Assembly (NCBI GenBank): GCA_023150555.1
Contig: JAKLKQ010000018.1
Span: forward strand, 47,220-111,219
Direction: 5' to 3'
DNA: 64,000 bases
Source of the DNA: Planctomycetota bacterium
GTDB lineage: Bacteria > Planctomycetota > SZUA-567 > H5-PLA8
The notes below the pieces were generated by a model. It saw nothing but the letters and a program-made list of their open reading frames with translations, made no database searches and was not told the DNA's origin. Of the stretch, positions 50,405-59,868 are shown piece after piece. The translations under genes and the position numbers were made by a program. Each line of letters begins with the position of its first letter. Position 1 is the first letter of the stretch.

Positions 50405-52690
50405 ATGGGCTTCCTGGCCGGCACCATGCTCTGGGGCGCGCTGGCCGCCGGCATCCCGGTGATCCTGCACCTGACCGGCCGCGCCAAGCCCGTGCTGCAC
50501 CGCTTCGCCGCGCTGCGCTTCCTGCACCGTTCGCACAAGACCACTTCGCGCGCGCTGCGCATCAAGCACCTGCTGCTGCTGTTGCTGCGGATCTTCGCGA
50601 TCGCGCTTCTGGCGGTCACGCTGGCGCGGCCGGTCTGGCCGTGGTCGGCGCCGGCAGCGCTGCCCGGGCAGCTGCACGGCGACTACGTGCTGGTGCTGGA
50701 CGCCTCGCTGAGCATGGCCTGCCGCGCGGGGGAGACCTCGCGCTTCGAACGCGCCCAGGCGCAGGCTGCCGCGCTGCTGGACCTGCTGGCGCCCGACGCG
50801 CGCGTGGCGATGGCCATCGCCGCCGAAGAAGCCGAGTCGGTGCAGGGGCGCTTGACGCTGGACCACGGGCGCGTGCGCGAGGCCGTCGCGCGCGCCGCGG
50901 CCGGCGGGCAGACCCTGGACCTGGCCAAAGCGCTGCGGGCCGCGCAGGCGATCTTCCAGCGCGAGAACCGCCCCGGCCAGGAAGGCGCCGCGCGCGCGGT
51001 GGTCTTCTTTACCGACCTGCAGGCCACCGCCTTCGCCGCGGCGGCGCGCGGACCTATGGGCGAGGAAGCTCACCTGCCGCCGATGGTGATCGTGGACGTG
51101 GGCGAAGGCGAGGAACGCAACGCCGCCGTGCTGGCCGCCGACCTGCCGCAGTACGCGGTCGCCTCCGGGCAGACGCTGACGCTGAACGCCACCGTCAAGC
51201 CCCTCGCCACCGACCGCACCTGCGTCGTGGACCTGTTCGTGGACGACGTGCGCATCGCGCAGAAGCCGCTGGAACCCAACGGCCAGGCCGCGGTTGACGT
51301 GCGCTTCGATTTTCCGGCCGGCCTGCCGGGCGTCCACGCCGGGCGGCTGCGCGTCGTCCAGCACGACGCGCTGGCCGCCGACCAGGAGCGCGTCTTCGCG
51401 TACGACGCCGGTCGCCCGCCGCGTACGCTGATCGTCGAACGCCCCGCCGAAGGCGAGGGCCAACTCGGCAGCGGGCACTTCCTGCGCGCGGCGCTGGCGA
51501 CGCCGTCGGCCGGCGCGGCCAGCGGCCTTGAGGCGGAAGTCGTCGCGGCGAAAGACGTGAAGCCCGACCAGTTCAAGGACCACCGCGTGGTGATCCTGGC
51601 CGATCCGGGCGAGTTGAACGACGCCGTGTGGCGCGCGCTCCAGAACTTCGTGCAGGAAGGCGGCGGGCTGTTCGTGTGGCTGGGGCCGAACTGCAACCCC
51701 GAAGCGCTCGCGCCGATGGCCTACTCGACCTACAGCCGCAACCTGGGGCTTTTGCCTGGGCACCTGGGCAAGCAGGTCACGCTGGCGGCCGACAAGCAGC
51801 AGATGGTGCGCATCGCGCAGCCCGACCACCCGGTCCTGGCGCGCTTCACGCCGCAGGTGCGAAGTGTCCTCCGCGCGGTAAAAGTCCGGCAGTACGTCTC
51901 CGTGGAGCCCGAGGCCGCCGACCCCAACGCCGGCGTGGTGCTGACGCTCAGCGGCGGCGCGCCGCTGCTTCTGGAAAAGTCCTACGGCGCGGGGCGCGTG
52001 CTGCTGTGCGCCACCGGGCCGACGGCGGCCAGCAGCAGCATGGTCGTGCAGGGCGAGGCCGAGGCGCTGCTGACGCTGGTGCTCGATGCGTGCCGGCTGC
52101 TCAGCGGCGGCGGCGACGAGACCCGCGCGCGCCTGGGCCGCCCGCTGGTGCTGACGGTCTTCGATCCGCCTGCCGACGGCGTGGTGCGCTGGACGCCGCC
52201 GAACGCAGCGCGCCCCGGCACGATCTACGTTGAGCTCGAGACGCCCGGTGCCGAGGGCGTCTCGAATCCGCCGGGCAAGAACGCCCCCGCCGCCCCCGCC
52301 GCTCCCGCGCGCCGCGCGAAGCTGCTGGTTCCTCCGCTGAGGGAGGCCGGGGTGCACCGCTTCGCCTGGCGCCCGGTTGGGCAGTCGGCTGACCGCGTGC
52401 AGCTGGTGGCGGTGAACCCGGTGGCGAGCGAGAGCGACCTGGCGCGCATGGCCGACGCGGACGCGCTGGAAGCGTTGAAGCCCTGGGAGGCCTCGATCGT
52501 CAAGGAAGTGGCGCAGGCGCCGCGCTTCGCCGCCAAGGGCGCGGTAGGGCGGGAGTGGCCGATCCCGATGCTGCTGGCGGTGCTGGCGCTGCTGGCGGTG
52601 GAGAGCTTCCTCTCGAACCGGCTTTACACGGCCACGCCCGGCGACGCGGAATCCGAAGGCGCGGCGGGCGATTTGGGCGGGGCGGCGTAG
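50405..52690 (+). CDS. BatA/aerotolerance-type membrane protein with vWA domain
   Basis: A 761-residue protein. The N-terminal double-transmembrane domain (MGFLAGTMLWGALAAGIPVILHLTGRAK...LHRFAALRFLHRSHK...LLLLLLRIFAIALLAVTLARPVW) is the BatA/N_bat type, followed by a vWA-like domain (YVLVLDASLSMACRAGE with DxSxS), a long beta-rich part and a glutamine-amidotransferase-like stretch (VVILADPGELNDAVWRALQNFVQEGGGLFVWLG). A membrane helix near 715-735 (PIPMLLAVLALLAVESFL) ends the protein. It is coupled to the DUF58 gene (3-nt gap) and probably forms a membrane complex with it. Confidence 0.88.
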   Translation: MGFLAGTMLWGALAAGIPVILHLTGRAKPVLHRFAALRFLHRSHKTTSRALRIKHLLLLLLRIFAIALLAVTLARPVWPWSAPAALPGQLHGDYVLVLDASLSMACRAGETSRFERAQAQAAALLDLLAPDARVAMAIAAEEAESVQGRLTLDHGRVREAVARAAAGGQTLDLAKALRAAQAIFQRENRPGQEGAARAVVFFTDLQATAFAAAARGPMGEEAHLPPMVIVDVGEGEERNAAVLAADLPQYAVASGQTLTLNATVKPLATDRTCVVDLFVDDVRIAQKPLEPNGQAAVDVRFDFPAGLPGVHAGRLRVVQHDALAADQERVFAYDAGRPPRTLIVERPAEGEGQLGSGHFLRAALATPSAGAASGLEAEVVAAKDVKPDQFKDHRVVILADPGELNDAVWRALQNFVQEGGGLFVWLGPNCNPEALAPMAYSTYSRNLGLLPGHLGKQVTLAADKQQMVRIAQPDHPVLARFTPQVRSVLRAVKVRQYVSVEPEAADPNAGVVLTLSGGAPLLLEKSYGAGRVLLCATGPTAASSSMVVQGEAEALLTLVLDACRLLSGGGDETRARLGRPLVLTVFDPPADGVVRWTPPNAARPGTIYVELETPGAEGVSNPPGKNAPAAPAAPARRAKLLVPPLREAGVHRFAWRPVGQSADRVQLVAVNPVASESDLARMADADALEALKPWEASIVKEVAQAPRFAAKGAVGREWPIPMLLAVLALLAVESFLSNRLYTATPGDAESEGAAGDLGGAA

Positions 52691-52779
52691 CCGGACGCAA
52701 GCGCGCGCCGAATTTTGTTGCGCTCGGGCGCGGGCATGGGAGATTGTGGGCGGGGTTTCAATTCGGGAGCAAGACGGCC

Positions 52780-53124
52780 ATGGCCTTCGGGGCGACGTGC
52801 GACCGCTGCGGCGGAGATCTTCTGGGCTGCGAGGTCCGTTACAACGTGACCTTGGAGATCGCACAGGCCTACGACCCCATGGAAGTCTCCAGCAAGGACC
52901 TGCGCCCCGACCTGCGGCAGGAGCTGGAAGCCGCGCTGCAGAGCCTGCAGACGCTCTCGCCCGCCGAGGTCAAGCGCATGGAAGAGGAAGTCTTCTCGAG
53001 TTTCCGCTTCGACCTGTGCCCCGCGTGCGCCCAACTGCTGCGCGAAGACGCGCAGGCCTTCCTGCGGTCGACGCGGCAGGGCGCTTCCTTCCCGACCGGC
53101 GACGCCGAGAACCCGCCGAACTGA
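52780..53124 (+). CDS. Small zinc-ribbon-like protein
   Basis: A 114-residue protein with CDRCGGDLLGC at residues 7-17 and CPAC near the C-terminus, a pattern suited to one zinc site. The middle is helical and acidic (LRPDLRQELEAALQSLQTLSPAEVKRMEEEVFSSF). It is not recognised. GGGAG lies about ten bases before the ATG. It follows the BatA gene by 89 nt on the same strand. Confidence 0.65.
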   Translation: MAFGATCDRCGGDLLGCEVRYNVTLEIAQAYDPMEVSSKDLRPDLRQELEAALQSLQTLSPAEVKRMEEEVFSSFRFDLCPACAQLLREDAQAFLRSTRQGASFPTGDAENPPN

Positions 53125-53229
53125 GTCCGAAGCAGACGAAATCCGTGGATGCATTTTGCCGACCGGCGGGTATTATTGCGTCCTGCTTTTCGACGTCCCG
53201 CACCCGGTAAGTCCTTCGAGGAGAGACGC

Positions 53230-54498
53230 ATGCGACGTATGCACAGGCCGTGGGCCTTGGGATTGCTGGTGGTTGGCGCGATGCTGGCTGTGCGGGCAAA
53301 GGCCGCCAGCGAGCCCGAGTCGCAGCCGGCCAACCCGCCCGCCGAACGGCAGCAGCCCACGCCGTCGAACCAGCTGGGCCTCTACGACCATCCCTACAAG
53401 GACGGCCTGTACTCGACGATCCTCGGCCAGATCGCCGTCGGTGCGCCGGCGCCGGAGGACGAGAAGAAGCTGAAGCTGAAGATCGACGGATTCAAGAAGG
53501 AGGTCGAAGTCCGCGCGGTGCTGCAGGAGCAGCCCGCCCCGCTGGTGGTGGTGCTGATCGGCGGCGACGGCCAGGACAACTCACCCATGGGCCAGCTTTG
53601 GCCGTACCTGCTGGACCGCCACGCGAAGTGGAACGTGATGTACATGGACAGCACCTTCCGCCCGAACTTCTCGAACATCACCCGCGTGGGCGTGACCGGC
53701 AACATGACCAGCGAAGCCGAGCTGATGGCGAAGGTGATCGCCGAGTTCCTGAAGAACGACGAAGTCAAAAAGCGCGCCAAGATCACCAAGATCGGCCTGC
53801 TGGGCTATTCGATGGGCGGCAGCCAGGCCATGATCATGGCGCGCATGGCCGCCGAAGGAAAACTGCCGTTCGATCTCAACGGCGCCATCGCGTTCTCGCC
53901 GCCGGTCAAGCTCCGCGCCACCGCCGAGATCCTGGACGACTGGTACAAGACCGACCGCTGGAAACAGACCGTCGTGCAGATGGCCCTGGACCTGGGGCGG
54001 CACGAGCCCGTCGATCCCGAGGCCAAGACGCCGTACGAGGACTGGCAGATGCGCGGCGCGATCGGGTACCTGATCCGCGAGCAGTTCACGGAGATCGTCG
54101 ACAAGAACGACTCGATCTACCGCCTGAAGCAGATCCCTGACGATGCGACCGAGCCCGGCGTCAACCGCGTCAGCCACGCGCGCGCCTGGGGCTTCCAGCG
54201 CTATATGGAACTGATGTGCTTCCCGTACTGGCAGAAGAAGGGTTCGTTCAAGTCCATCGACGAGCTGTGGGATGCCGGCAGCATGGTCAACGTGATGCAG
54301 AAACTGCCCGACTACGCCTTCGCCATCGAGGCCCAGGACGACCCGCTGAACCGCGCCGAGGACCTGAAGGAACTGCAGTCCAAGGTCGACAAGAAGCACC
54401 TGGTCGTGATCCCGCGCGGCGGCCACTACGGCTACTTCTTCAAGGGCCTGCCCTGGTGCTACCAGCACGTGGTAGGGATGTTCGAACGCAATAAGTAA
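53230..54498 (+). CDS. Secreted alpha/beta hydrolase-like protein
   Basis: A 422-residue protein with a signal peptide (WALGLLVVGAMLAVRAKA). The alpha/beta hydrolase nucleophile elbow is IGLLGYSMGGSQAMIMARMA (Ser in GYSMGG), an acid is likely in FAIEAQDDPLNRAEDL, and the histidine in VVIPRGGHYGYFFKGL. The strand LVVVLIGGDGQDNS precedes. The family includes esterases and peptidases; the substrate is unknown. An efficient terminator follows (54528-54562), so this ends its transcription unit. Confidence 0.85.
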   Translation: MRRMHRPWALGLLVVGAMLAVRAKAASEPESQPANPPAERQQPTPSNQLGLYDHPYKDGLYSTILGQIAVGAPAPEDEKKLKLKIDGFKKEVEVRAVLQEQPAPLVVVLIGGDGQDNSPMGQLWPYLLDRHAKWNVMYMDSTFRPNFSNITRVGVTGNMTSEAELMAKVIAEFLKNDEVKKRAKITKIGLLGYSMGGSQAMIMARMAAEGKLPFDLNGAIAFSPPVKLRATAEILDDWYKTDRWKQTVVQMALDLGRHEPVDPEAKTPYEDWQMRGAIGYLIREQFTEIVDKNDSIYRLKQIPDDATEPGVNRVSHARAWGFQRYMELMCFPYWQKKGSFKSIDELWDAGSMVNVMQKLPDYAFAIEAQDDPLNRAEDLKELQSKVDKKHLVVIPRGGHYGYFFKGLPWCYQHVVGMFERNK

Positions 54499-54500
54499 GC

Positions 54501-54527
54501 CAGATTTCGGATTTCGGAATGCGGATT
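54501..54527. repeat. AATCCGC-type word repeat
   Basis: CAGATTTCGGATTTCGGAATGCGGATT between the hydrolase stop codon and its terminator. Confidence 0.5.
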
Positions 54528-54562
54528 AACGGCGCCTGCTTTAAAGCAAGCGCCGTTTTTAT
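54528..54562 (+). terminator. Intrinsic terminator after the alpha/beta hydrolase gene
   Basis: AACGGCGC-CTGCTT-TAA-AGCAAG-type stem with GCGCCGTT, followed by TTTTATT. The stem is about 13 bp with one small mismatch. Confidence 0.9.
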
Positions 54563-54607
54563 TGAATAGGACTCTTGGAGTGTCTGTATTGGAGCGACCC
54601 GTAAAGC

Positions 54608-55138
54608 ATGGATATGGATGCCGAGATACCTCGTTGGGTACGCCGGACACTGCTGGCGGTCGTGCTGCTAGGTTGCGCGACGGTGGTCCTGGGGTCTCTG
54701 TACGCGGTATGGGAAGCGCGCGTGCCGGATCGGGTCGCGAAGGCGCCCGACGGCAGGCGTGAGATCGTCCTGCGCGAGCTCACCGGAGCCTTCCGGATCG
54801 ACCGGAACTTCATCCTCTACATTCGGGACCTCGAGGGCGGCGGGGCGGAGAAGGAGATCTTTCGTTCGCCCGACGAAGGAAGGCCCATTGGCACCGAACG
54901 GTTCTACTGGCCAACGGATAGCGCGTACGTCCTGCTGGCGGGAAAGCACTTTACGAGGGTGGGTAGTTCGGACATGAAGCTTGAAGATGGCGTGGATCCC
55001 TACCTGCTATACCGAGTGGACGACGGGAAAATCTGGTTGGGGTATTTGCGCGGAGCCGGTGAATCCATTTCGCGCGAGCAGTTGCTGAAAATCAACTTCG
55101 TGGCGGACTTTAGATTGAAGAAAGGCGGCGGCGAATAA
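54608..55138 (+). CDS. Membrane-anchored protein of unknown function
   Basis: A 176-residue protein with one N-terminal membrane segment (RTLLAVVLLGCATVVLGSLYAVW, about 14-36) and a beta-rich domain probably outside (GRREIVLRELTGAFRIDRNFILYIRDLEGGGAEKEIF, TDSAYVLLAGKHFTRV). It ends KKGGGE. The family is not recognised. A terminator separates it from the gene before, so it must have its own promoter; none was identified. Word repeats follow it directly. Confidence 0.65.
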   Translation: MDMDAEIPRWVRRTLLAVVLLGCATVVLGSLYAVWEARVPDRVAKAPDGRREIVLRELTGAFRIDRNFILYIRDLEGGGAEKEIFRSPDEGRPIGTERFYWPTDSAYVLLAGKHFTRVGSSDMKLEDGVDPYLLYRVDDGKIWLGYLRGAGESISREQLLKINFVADFRLKKGGGE

Positions 55139-55155
55139 TTTTCGCTTTCGCCGCC

Positions 55156-55202
55156 AATCCACAATCCGAATTCCGCAATCCGCAATCCGCAATCCGCAAT
55201 CG
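55156..55202. repeat. AATCCGC-type tandem word repeat (best copy)
   Basis: CCAATCCACAATCCGAATTCCGCAATCCGCAATCCGCAATC-type run; the CCGCAAT heptamer is repeated in tandem four times. It sits in the convergent gap between two genes. Confidence 0.6.
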
Positions 55203-55205
55203 AAG

Positions 55206-55640
55206 TTAGTCGGTGATCTTTCCGGCGAGGGCGTCTTCGATCGTGGCGAGGACCTTGTCGAACTCCTCGATGACTTTCTTCATGCCGGCTTCGTCGCCGC
55301 GGTGGAAGCTGCGTCCCTGCATGGCGTCGTTGCCGTTGCAGGTGAGGATCAGCCGCGCGCCGTCGATCTCGCGGGAGAGCTTGAAGTTGCGGTTGGCCGA
55401 GTCGACGGAGAACGTGCCGGCGCGCGCGGCATGGTCGTTGACCAGGGTCTCGAGTTCGCGCTTGAGGGCCTTGGCGCCTTCGCGGTCGGTGTGGAAGGCG
55501 GCGGCGACGTAGCCGCGGTCGTTGGAGAAGAACTGCACCTTCACCTTCTTGGCGTCGGGCGTGGTGTAGCCGTTGATCACGTCGCCTTCGAAGACGACGT
55601 TGCCCGAACCGGTGGGCGCCTGGAAGACCTTGTAGGGCAT
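55206..55640 (-). CDS. Conserved-looking protein of unknown function
   Basis: A 144-residue protein without signal peptide or membrane segment. It looks like an alternating alpha/beta domain (NVVFEGDVINGYTTPDAKKVKVQFFSNDRGYVAAAFHTDREGAKALKRELETLVNDHA, ARLILTCNGNDAM, DEAGMKKVIEEFDKVLATIEDAL). No motif is recognised. It is downstream of a lipoprotein gene (85 nt) on the same strand and may be cotranscribed. Confidence 0.65.
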   Translation of the reverse strand: MPYKVFQAPTGSGNVVFEGDVINGYTTPDAKKVKVQFFSNDRGYVAAAFHTDREGAKALKRELETLVNDHAARAGTFSVDSANRNFKLSREIDGARLILTCNGNDAMQGRSFHRGDEAGMKKVIEEFDKVLATIEDALAGKITD

Positions 55641-55724
55641 CGTGCGTGTCCGCTTTCGCCGGGGTTCCGGAAAGGCCGGACGCGGAGCGCCGCGTCCGGC
55701 CGCCTGGGCGCCGATGGGGCGGCC

Positions 55725-56507
55725 CTATTTATTCGCTTCGGCCTTCTTGGGCGTGAACTCGATCTTGATGTCCTTCTGCAGGTTGATCTTGCAGCCGCGC
55801 ATGTTCTTCATCAGCGGCTTGACGTCCTCGACGCGGTTGACTTCCCTGCGGAAGATCTCCTTAAAGCGGGCTTCGTTGGTACCCGGTTCGGTGAAGTCGA
55901 TCTTGTGCAGGGTGATGGTGTTCCCGTCGACGAAGGTGCTGTCGGCCTTGATGTTCTCGCCTTCGAGCAGTTCGACGCGCAGGGAGAGGACCATGCCGTT
56001 GTACATGGCCATCTGCTGCTTCTCTTCGTCCATCAGAGGCCGGTCCATGATGCGCTTCGAGACGGCGCGGGGCTCCTTGCGCTCGGGGTACATCACCGTC
56101 AGGCTGGGCTTATCGCCGCCGACGTAATTGAAGGTGGCGTATTCCTCGCCCTTGCGCTCCTCTGCGGTCATGTACGTGTCGTTCGCGGGCTTCAGGTTGA
56201 CGCGCAGGTTGTTGGCGAAGGCGAACTTGTAGGTGGCCGCGATGCCGGTGCGCCCGTTTTCGTTGATCTTGCGGTGCGAAACGTACTCCACGCCCTCGCC
56301 CAGGGCCGCGGCGTGTTCCTTGATCTGCTTATCCTCGGCGAAGGTGCCGACCGCGGGCTGGCCGTCGGGACCGGTTGCTGGGCCGTCGATGGTGTAGACC
56401 ACCTCGCCGCTGCCGTCGTGCTTGAGCTTCACCAGCACGTCGTAGTGGCAGCAGCCGCTCAGGGTCGCCAGCAGCAACGCCAGCGCGGTCATTCGAAGCA
56501 TCCGCAT
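55725..56507 (-). CDS. Lipoprotein of unknown function
   Basis: A 260-residue protein with a lipoprotein signal (RMTALALLLATLSGC; lipobox LSGC) and a DUF-type domain (YDVLVKLKHDGSGEVVYTIDG...ATYKFAFANNLRVNLKP...ALRVELLEGENIKADSTFVDGNTITLHKIDFTEPG) that resembles secreted planctomycete proteins of unknown role. AAGGAGG lies seven bases before the ATG at 56507. It probably sits on the membrane facing the periplasm. It is transcribed in the same direction as the FG-GAP gene upstream (101 nt). Confidence 0.75.
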   Translation of the reverse strand: MRMLRMTALALLLATLSGCCHYDVLVKLKHDGSGEVVYTIDGPATGPDGQPAVGTFAEDKQIKEHAAALGEGVEYVSHRKINENGRTGIAATYKFAFANNLRVNLKPANDTYMTAEERKGEEYATFNYVGGDKPSLTVMYPERKEPRAVSKRIMDRPLMDEEKQQMAMYNGMVLSLRVELLEGENIKADSTFVDGNTITLHKIDFTEPGTNEARFKEIFRREVNRVEDVKPLMKNMRGCKINLQKDIKIEFTPKKAEANK

Positions 56508-56608
56508 TGCAGGGCCTCCTTGTTCGTGGAATCAGTCTCTTACCGTATCGCCCCGGGCTTTGCAACCGGGCGCGGGAATCCGGGAAGTCCGACGAACCGG
56601 AGTCCAGG

Positions 56609-59029
56609 TTATTCGGCCTCCGCGGCCACCGTGTGCCACTGGTCCGCCTTGGGCGCGGCGACCTTCTGAACCGTGCCGCCGGCCCAGCGCACCTCGATCG
56701 CGTCGACCGTGCCGGCCCGGTCGAGGCCGAAGAGCTTGGCGGTGGCGTGCTGGCTGCCCATGCTGTCGCCGGTGACGACGTAAGCGAACTGCGTCTTGCC
56801 GCCGGCGGTGACGGTGATCTTCGCGCCGATGGGCGAGCGGCGCGGCGCGCCCTTCAGGCGCACGCCCACCCAGTGCCGGCCGCTGTCGAGCGTATTGCGG
56901 TAGATGTGCACGGCGCCTGCGCTGGCGTTGGGCCCTATCACGGCACGGGGCAGGACCGTCAAGACCAAGTCATCGCGCCCGTCGCCGTCCAGGTCGTCGC
57001 TGACGACCGAGCGCGTGTCGGTCTCCAGGCCTGCGCCCAGCAGGAAGCCGCCGTTGAGGAAGTGGGCGCCGTTCTGGTTCACGTAGAGGTTGTTGTGCTC
57101 GAAGCCGTTCCACGACATGCCTTCATTCAGCGGCTTGTCCATCACGAACTTGAACAGGTTGGCCAGTTCGGGGGTGGGCTTGCTGCCGGGGGTGTAGATG
57201 TCGTGGGTCCAGAAGTGCGTGCAATAGTCGCGCGCGGTGGTGCCGCTGATGAACCCGTTGCCGATGTAGATGTCGGTGTCGCCGTCGTGGTCGAAGTCGA
57301 AGGCGGTGCAGCCCCACGACCAGCCGCTGCGCGCGACTTCGTCCTTGAACTTCGGCTGCTGGAAGCCGCCGCCGGGGTGGCCCAAGTACATGCGGTTTCC
57401 GTAGGCCATGCGCATGCGGGCCTCGCGCATCTTGCTGTCCACGTCGGGGCGTTCGAGCTTCATGTAGGTCAGGCGCCGCGCGGTGGTGCTGGCCATGCCG
57501 CAGACGTAGAAGTCCATGCGTCCGTCGAGATTGAAGTCGGCGAAACAGTGCGACATGCCGAAATTGGCGGTCTCGTCGATCCACTTCGCCGTGACGTCCT
57601 CGAACTTGCCCTTGCCGTCGTTGAGGTACACGTCGATGCCGCTGTAGTCGCTGACCACCAGCAGGTCCAGATCGCCGTCCGCGTCGAGGTCCGCCAGCGA
57701 GCTGCTGTACGTGCGGCGGAAGCGTTTGGCGCCTACGCCGGCTTCCTCGGTGACATCCTTCCACTCCCCGTTTCCATCGTTGCGCAGCAGGTAGGCCGGG
57801 TAGCCGTCGTTGGCGTCGTAATACGGCGTGGGCGCCTGCCCGCCGCGGTAGGGCACCTTGTACTGCGCCAGGAACAGGTCCAGGTCGCCGTCGCCGTCCA
57901 TGTCGCCGGCCGTGAAGCAGTACGGCTCCTGCAACGCCACCTTCACGGCTGCGATCTCGGCGGCTTCGCCCGCAAAGCGCCCGCCCGGCGCGCCCTTCAG
58001 GAACATCAGCTTGGTGTCCTTGCCCGCGCCGATGAAGTCGGGCAGGGCGTCGCCGTCGAAGTCCGCGAAGATGCCGTGCTGGAGGCCGAGATCCTTCGGC
58101 AGCAGCGCTTCCTTCTCGAATTTGAAGCCGCCCTTGTTGCGGAAGAGCGCGTTGGCGGCCGGCAGCGCGATCTCGCTCAGGCCGTCTCCGTCCAAATCCT
58201 GGACCAGCAGGCCGCCGTGCGGGAAGTCGCCCTTGATCGCCTCGACGGTCTCGAAGACCGCTCCGCCGGGGCAGTAGAGCACCGTCGTGTCGGTCGCGTC
58301 GATGGCGCCGGCGGCGAAGTTGCCGTGGACGTCGGTCTGCTTGGACCACTCGACCTTTAGCTTGCCCTTGACCACGAAGCGCGCTTTGTTGTCCGGCCCG
58401 ACGACGTGCAACAGGTAGCTGAGCGTCGAACGCGCCGGCGCGGTATCCGTCGCCGGGTCGAAGGTGGCATGGTGCCATTCGGTCTCGGGGATCCGGTAGC
58501 CCTTCGCCTTCCACGCTTCGAGTTCGGCGCGCCAGGCTTTGGGGTCCAGCGTGCGCACGTCGCCTTCGCCAGTCAGGGTCTCGAACAGCGAGATGCCCGC
58601 GTCGAAGCTATTGGGCTTGCCGGTGCCGGGGATCTTCAACGTGGATAAGGGGAATTGCGCCAGCGTTTCGAAGGGATCCTTGCTCGCGCGCAGGTCGTCC
58701 CACAGCTGGATGAAGGCGCTCTCGTAGTGCTGTGCCTGGACCTCGGTCTTCCAGACAGTCTCGTCGAGTTCCTTGCGCTGGTTGAGCATCTCCTGAAAGG
58801 TGGCCGCGTTTTCCTTGCCGGGCTCGTCCTTGGGCGCCTGTACCGCCGGCGGTATCTCGGTCTTCGCCGCCGCGGTCTTCGGTACTTCGGTCTTCTGCAC
58901 GGGGCCCGCGATTTCCGGGTCAGGCTTGGCCGGCTTGCTGGCCTGCATCACCACGTAGACGGCGGCGACGAGGCACGCGAGCACCGCGATGCCCAGGTAC
59001 AGCATGGGGGACGAACGTTCGTCATTCAT
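56609..59029 (-). CDS. Membrane-anchored FG-GAP/ASPIC-UnbV repeat protein
   Basis: An 806-residue protein with an N-terminal membrane segment (MLYLGIAVLACLVAAVYVVMQ) and a Pro/Lys/Glu linker. From about residue 240 it has FG-GAP/VCBS calcium-binding beta-propeller repeats (QDLDGDGLSEIALP, ADFDGDALPDFIGAG, GDMDGDGDLDLFLAQY, ADLDADGDLDLLVVSDY, DFDHDGDTDIYIGNG, SDDLDGDGRDDLVLTV), and a C-terminal ASPIC/UnbV domain (GRHWVGVRLKGAPRRSPIGAKITVTAGGKTQ, GLDRAGTVDAIEVRWAGGTVQKVAAPK). Such proteins are common extracellular propellers in Planctomycetota; their role is unknown, possibly binding. It starts close to the MOSC gene, divergent. Confidence 0.88.
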   Translation of the reverse strand: MNDERSSPMLYLGIAVLACLVAAVYVVMQASKPAKPDPEIAGPVQKTEVPKTAAAKTEIPPAVQAPKDEPGKENAATFQEMLNQRKELDETVWKTEVQAQHYESAFIQLWDDLRASKDPFETLAQFPLSTLKIPGTGKPNSFDAGISLFETLTGEGDVRTLDPKAWRAELEAWKAKGYRIPETEWHHATFDPATDTAPARSTLSYLLHVVGPDNKARFVVKGKLKVEWSKQTDVHGNFAAGAIDATDTTVLYCPGGAVFETVEAIKGDFPHGGLLVQDLDGDGLSEIALPAANALFRNKGGFKFEKEALLPKDLGLQHGIFADFDGDALPDFIGAGKDTKLMFLKGAPGGRFAGEAAEIAAVKVALQEPYCFTAGDMDGDGDLDLFLAQYKVPYRGGQAPTPYYDANDGYPAYLLRNDGNGEWKDVTEEAGVGAKRFRRTYSSSLADLDADGDLDLLVVSDYSGIDVYLNDGKGKFEDVTAKWIDETANFGMSHCFADFNLDGRMDFYVCGMASTTARRLTYMKLERPDVDSKMREARMRMAYGNRMYLGHPGGGFQQPKFKDEVARSGWSWGCTAFDFDHDGDTDIYIGNGFISGTTARDYCTHFWTHDIYTPGSKPTPELANLFKFVMDKPLNEGMSWNGFEHNNLYVNQNGAHFLNGGFLLGAGLETDTRSVVSDDLDGDGRDDLVLTVLPRAVIGPNASAGAVHIYRNTLDSGRHWVGVRLKGAPRRSPIGAKITVTAGGKTQFAYVVTGDSMGSQHATAKLFGLDRAGTVDAIEVRWAGGTVQKVAAPKADQWHTVAAEAE

Positions 59030-59176
59030 AAACCATCTCCTTATCCCGTTCAGGGACCAGTAGCACGCAAAAGGACATCACAGACCATTTGGACTTTACT
59101 TCAGGGCATTTTCTCCTATGCCACCCGCAGGATCAAATGCAGGCTGCCATCGGGATTGCGGTAGGGAGTCCGGGCC

Positions 59177-59653
59177 ATGTTCAATGGAAAAATCGTCTCG
59201 ATCCACACCGCCGAGGCCAAGACTGCGCCCATGAAGGCCCGGCGCAAGGTCGAGGCCGCGCCCGGGTACGGCTTGAAGGGCGACCGCTACGGCGAACTGC
59301 GCGGGACCTTCACCAAACCCCGCGACGACGGGCGCAACGCTCCCGACCGCGAGGTCACGCTGATCGAAAGCGAAGCGATTCAGGCTGCCAAGGCCGAGCA
59401 AGGCATCGTGCTCAAGCCCGGTGAGACCCGCCGCAACTTGGTGACGCGCGGCGTGCCGCTGAACCACCTGGTCGGGAAACGCTTCAAGGTCGGCCGCGTG
59501 GTCCTGGAAGGCATGCGCCTATGCGAGCCCTGCGGACACCTGGCCACACTCACCGGCAAGAACCTGGTGCCCGTTCTTATGCACCGCGGCGGCCTTCGCG
59601 CCCGGGTAATCAAAGGCGGCACGATCCATGTCGGCGATGCGGTGCGCCCGTAA
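59177..59653 (+). CDS. MOSC-domain protein
   Basis: A 158-residue MOSC protein. The features are GLKGDRYGELRG near residue 32, REVTLIESEAI, TRRNLVTRGVPLNHLVGKRFKVGRVVLEGMRLCEPCGHL (the cysteine that binds the molybdenum cofactor or sulfur) and GGLRARVIKGGTI. MOSC proteins bind or deliver activated sulfur or the molybdenum cofactor. No moa/moe genes are close, but a molybdoenzyme is at the window start. GGGAG lies a few bases before the ATG. Confidence 0.92.
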   Translation: MFNGKIVSIHTAEAKTAPMKARRKVEAAPGYGLKGDRYGELRGTFTKPRDDGRNAPDREVTLIESEAIQAAKAEQGIVLKPGETRRNLVTRGVPLNHLVGKRFKVGRVVLEGMRLCEPCGHLATLTGKNLVPVLMHRGGLRARVIKGGTIHVGDAVRP

Positions 59654-59868
59654 CTCGTTTCAGGAAATCGGGTTAAAAATGGGATTCGGCCCCGGCACAG
59701 GCCGCGATGTGGGATTGCCCTTGGCCGAAAAGGGGGTACCCTGACAAATCGGTTGTTTCAATGCCAGCCGCTCGCGACAGGTATTGAGAAAGCTCCGCAC
59801 TGGCAGGGTAGGCCAGAAACGAGCCCCAGCGCACCACAATAGAGGAGGCCGAAGAGCACCGGCATATC

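Noticed and set aside
49487..52864. Minus-strand frame of 1125 residues over the DUF58/BatA genes
   Set aside because: Arg/Gln/Gly-rich shadow of the two well-supported plus-strand genes, caused by high GC; no known motif.
56507..58360. Plus-strand frame of 617 residues opposite the FG-GAP gene
   Set aside because: Val/Ala/His-rich shadow of the DxDGDGxxD repeats on the minus strand.
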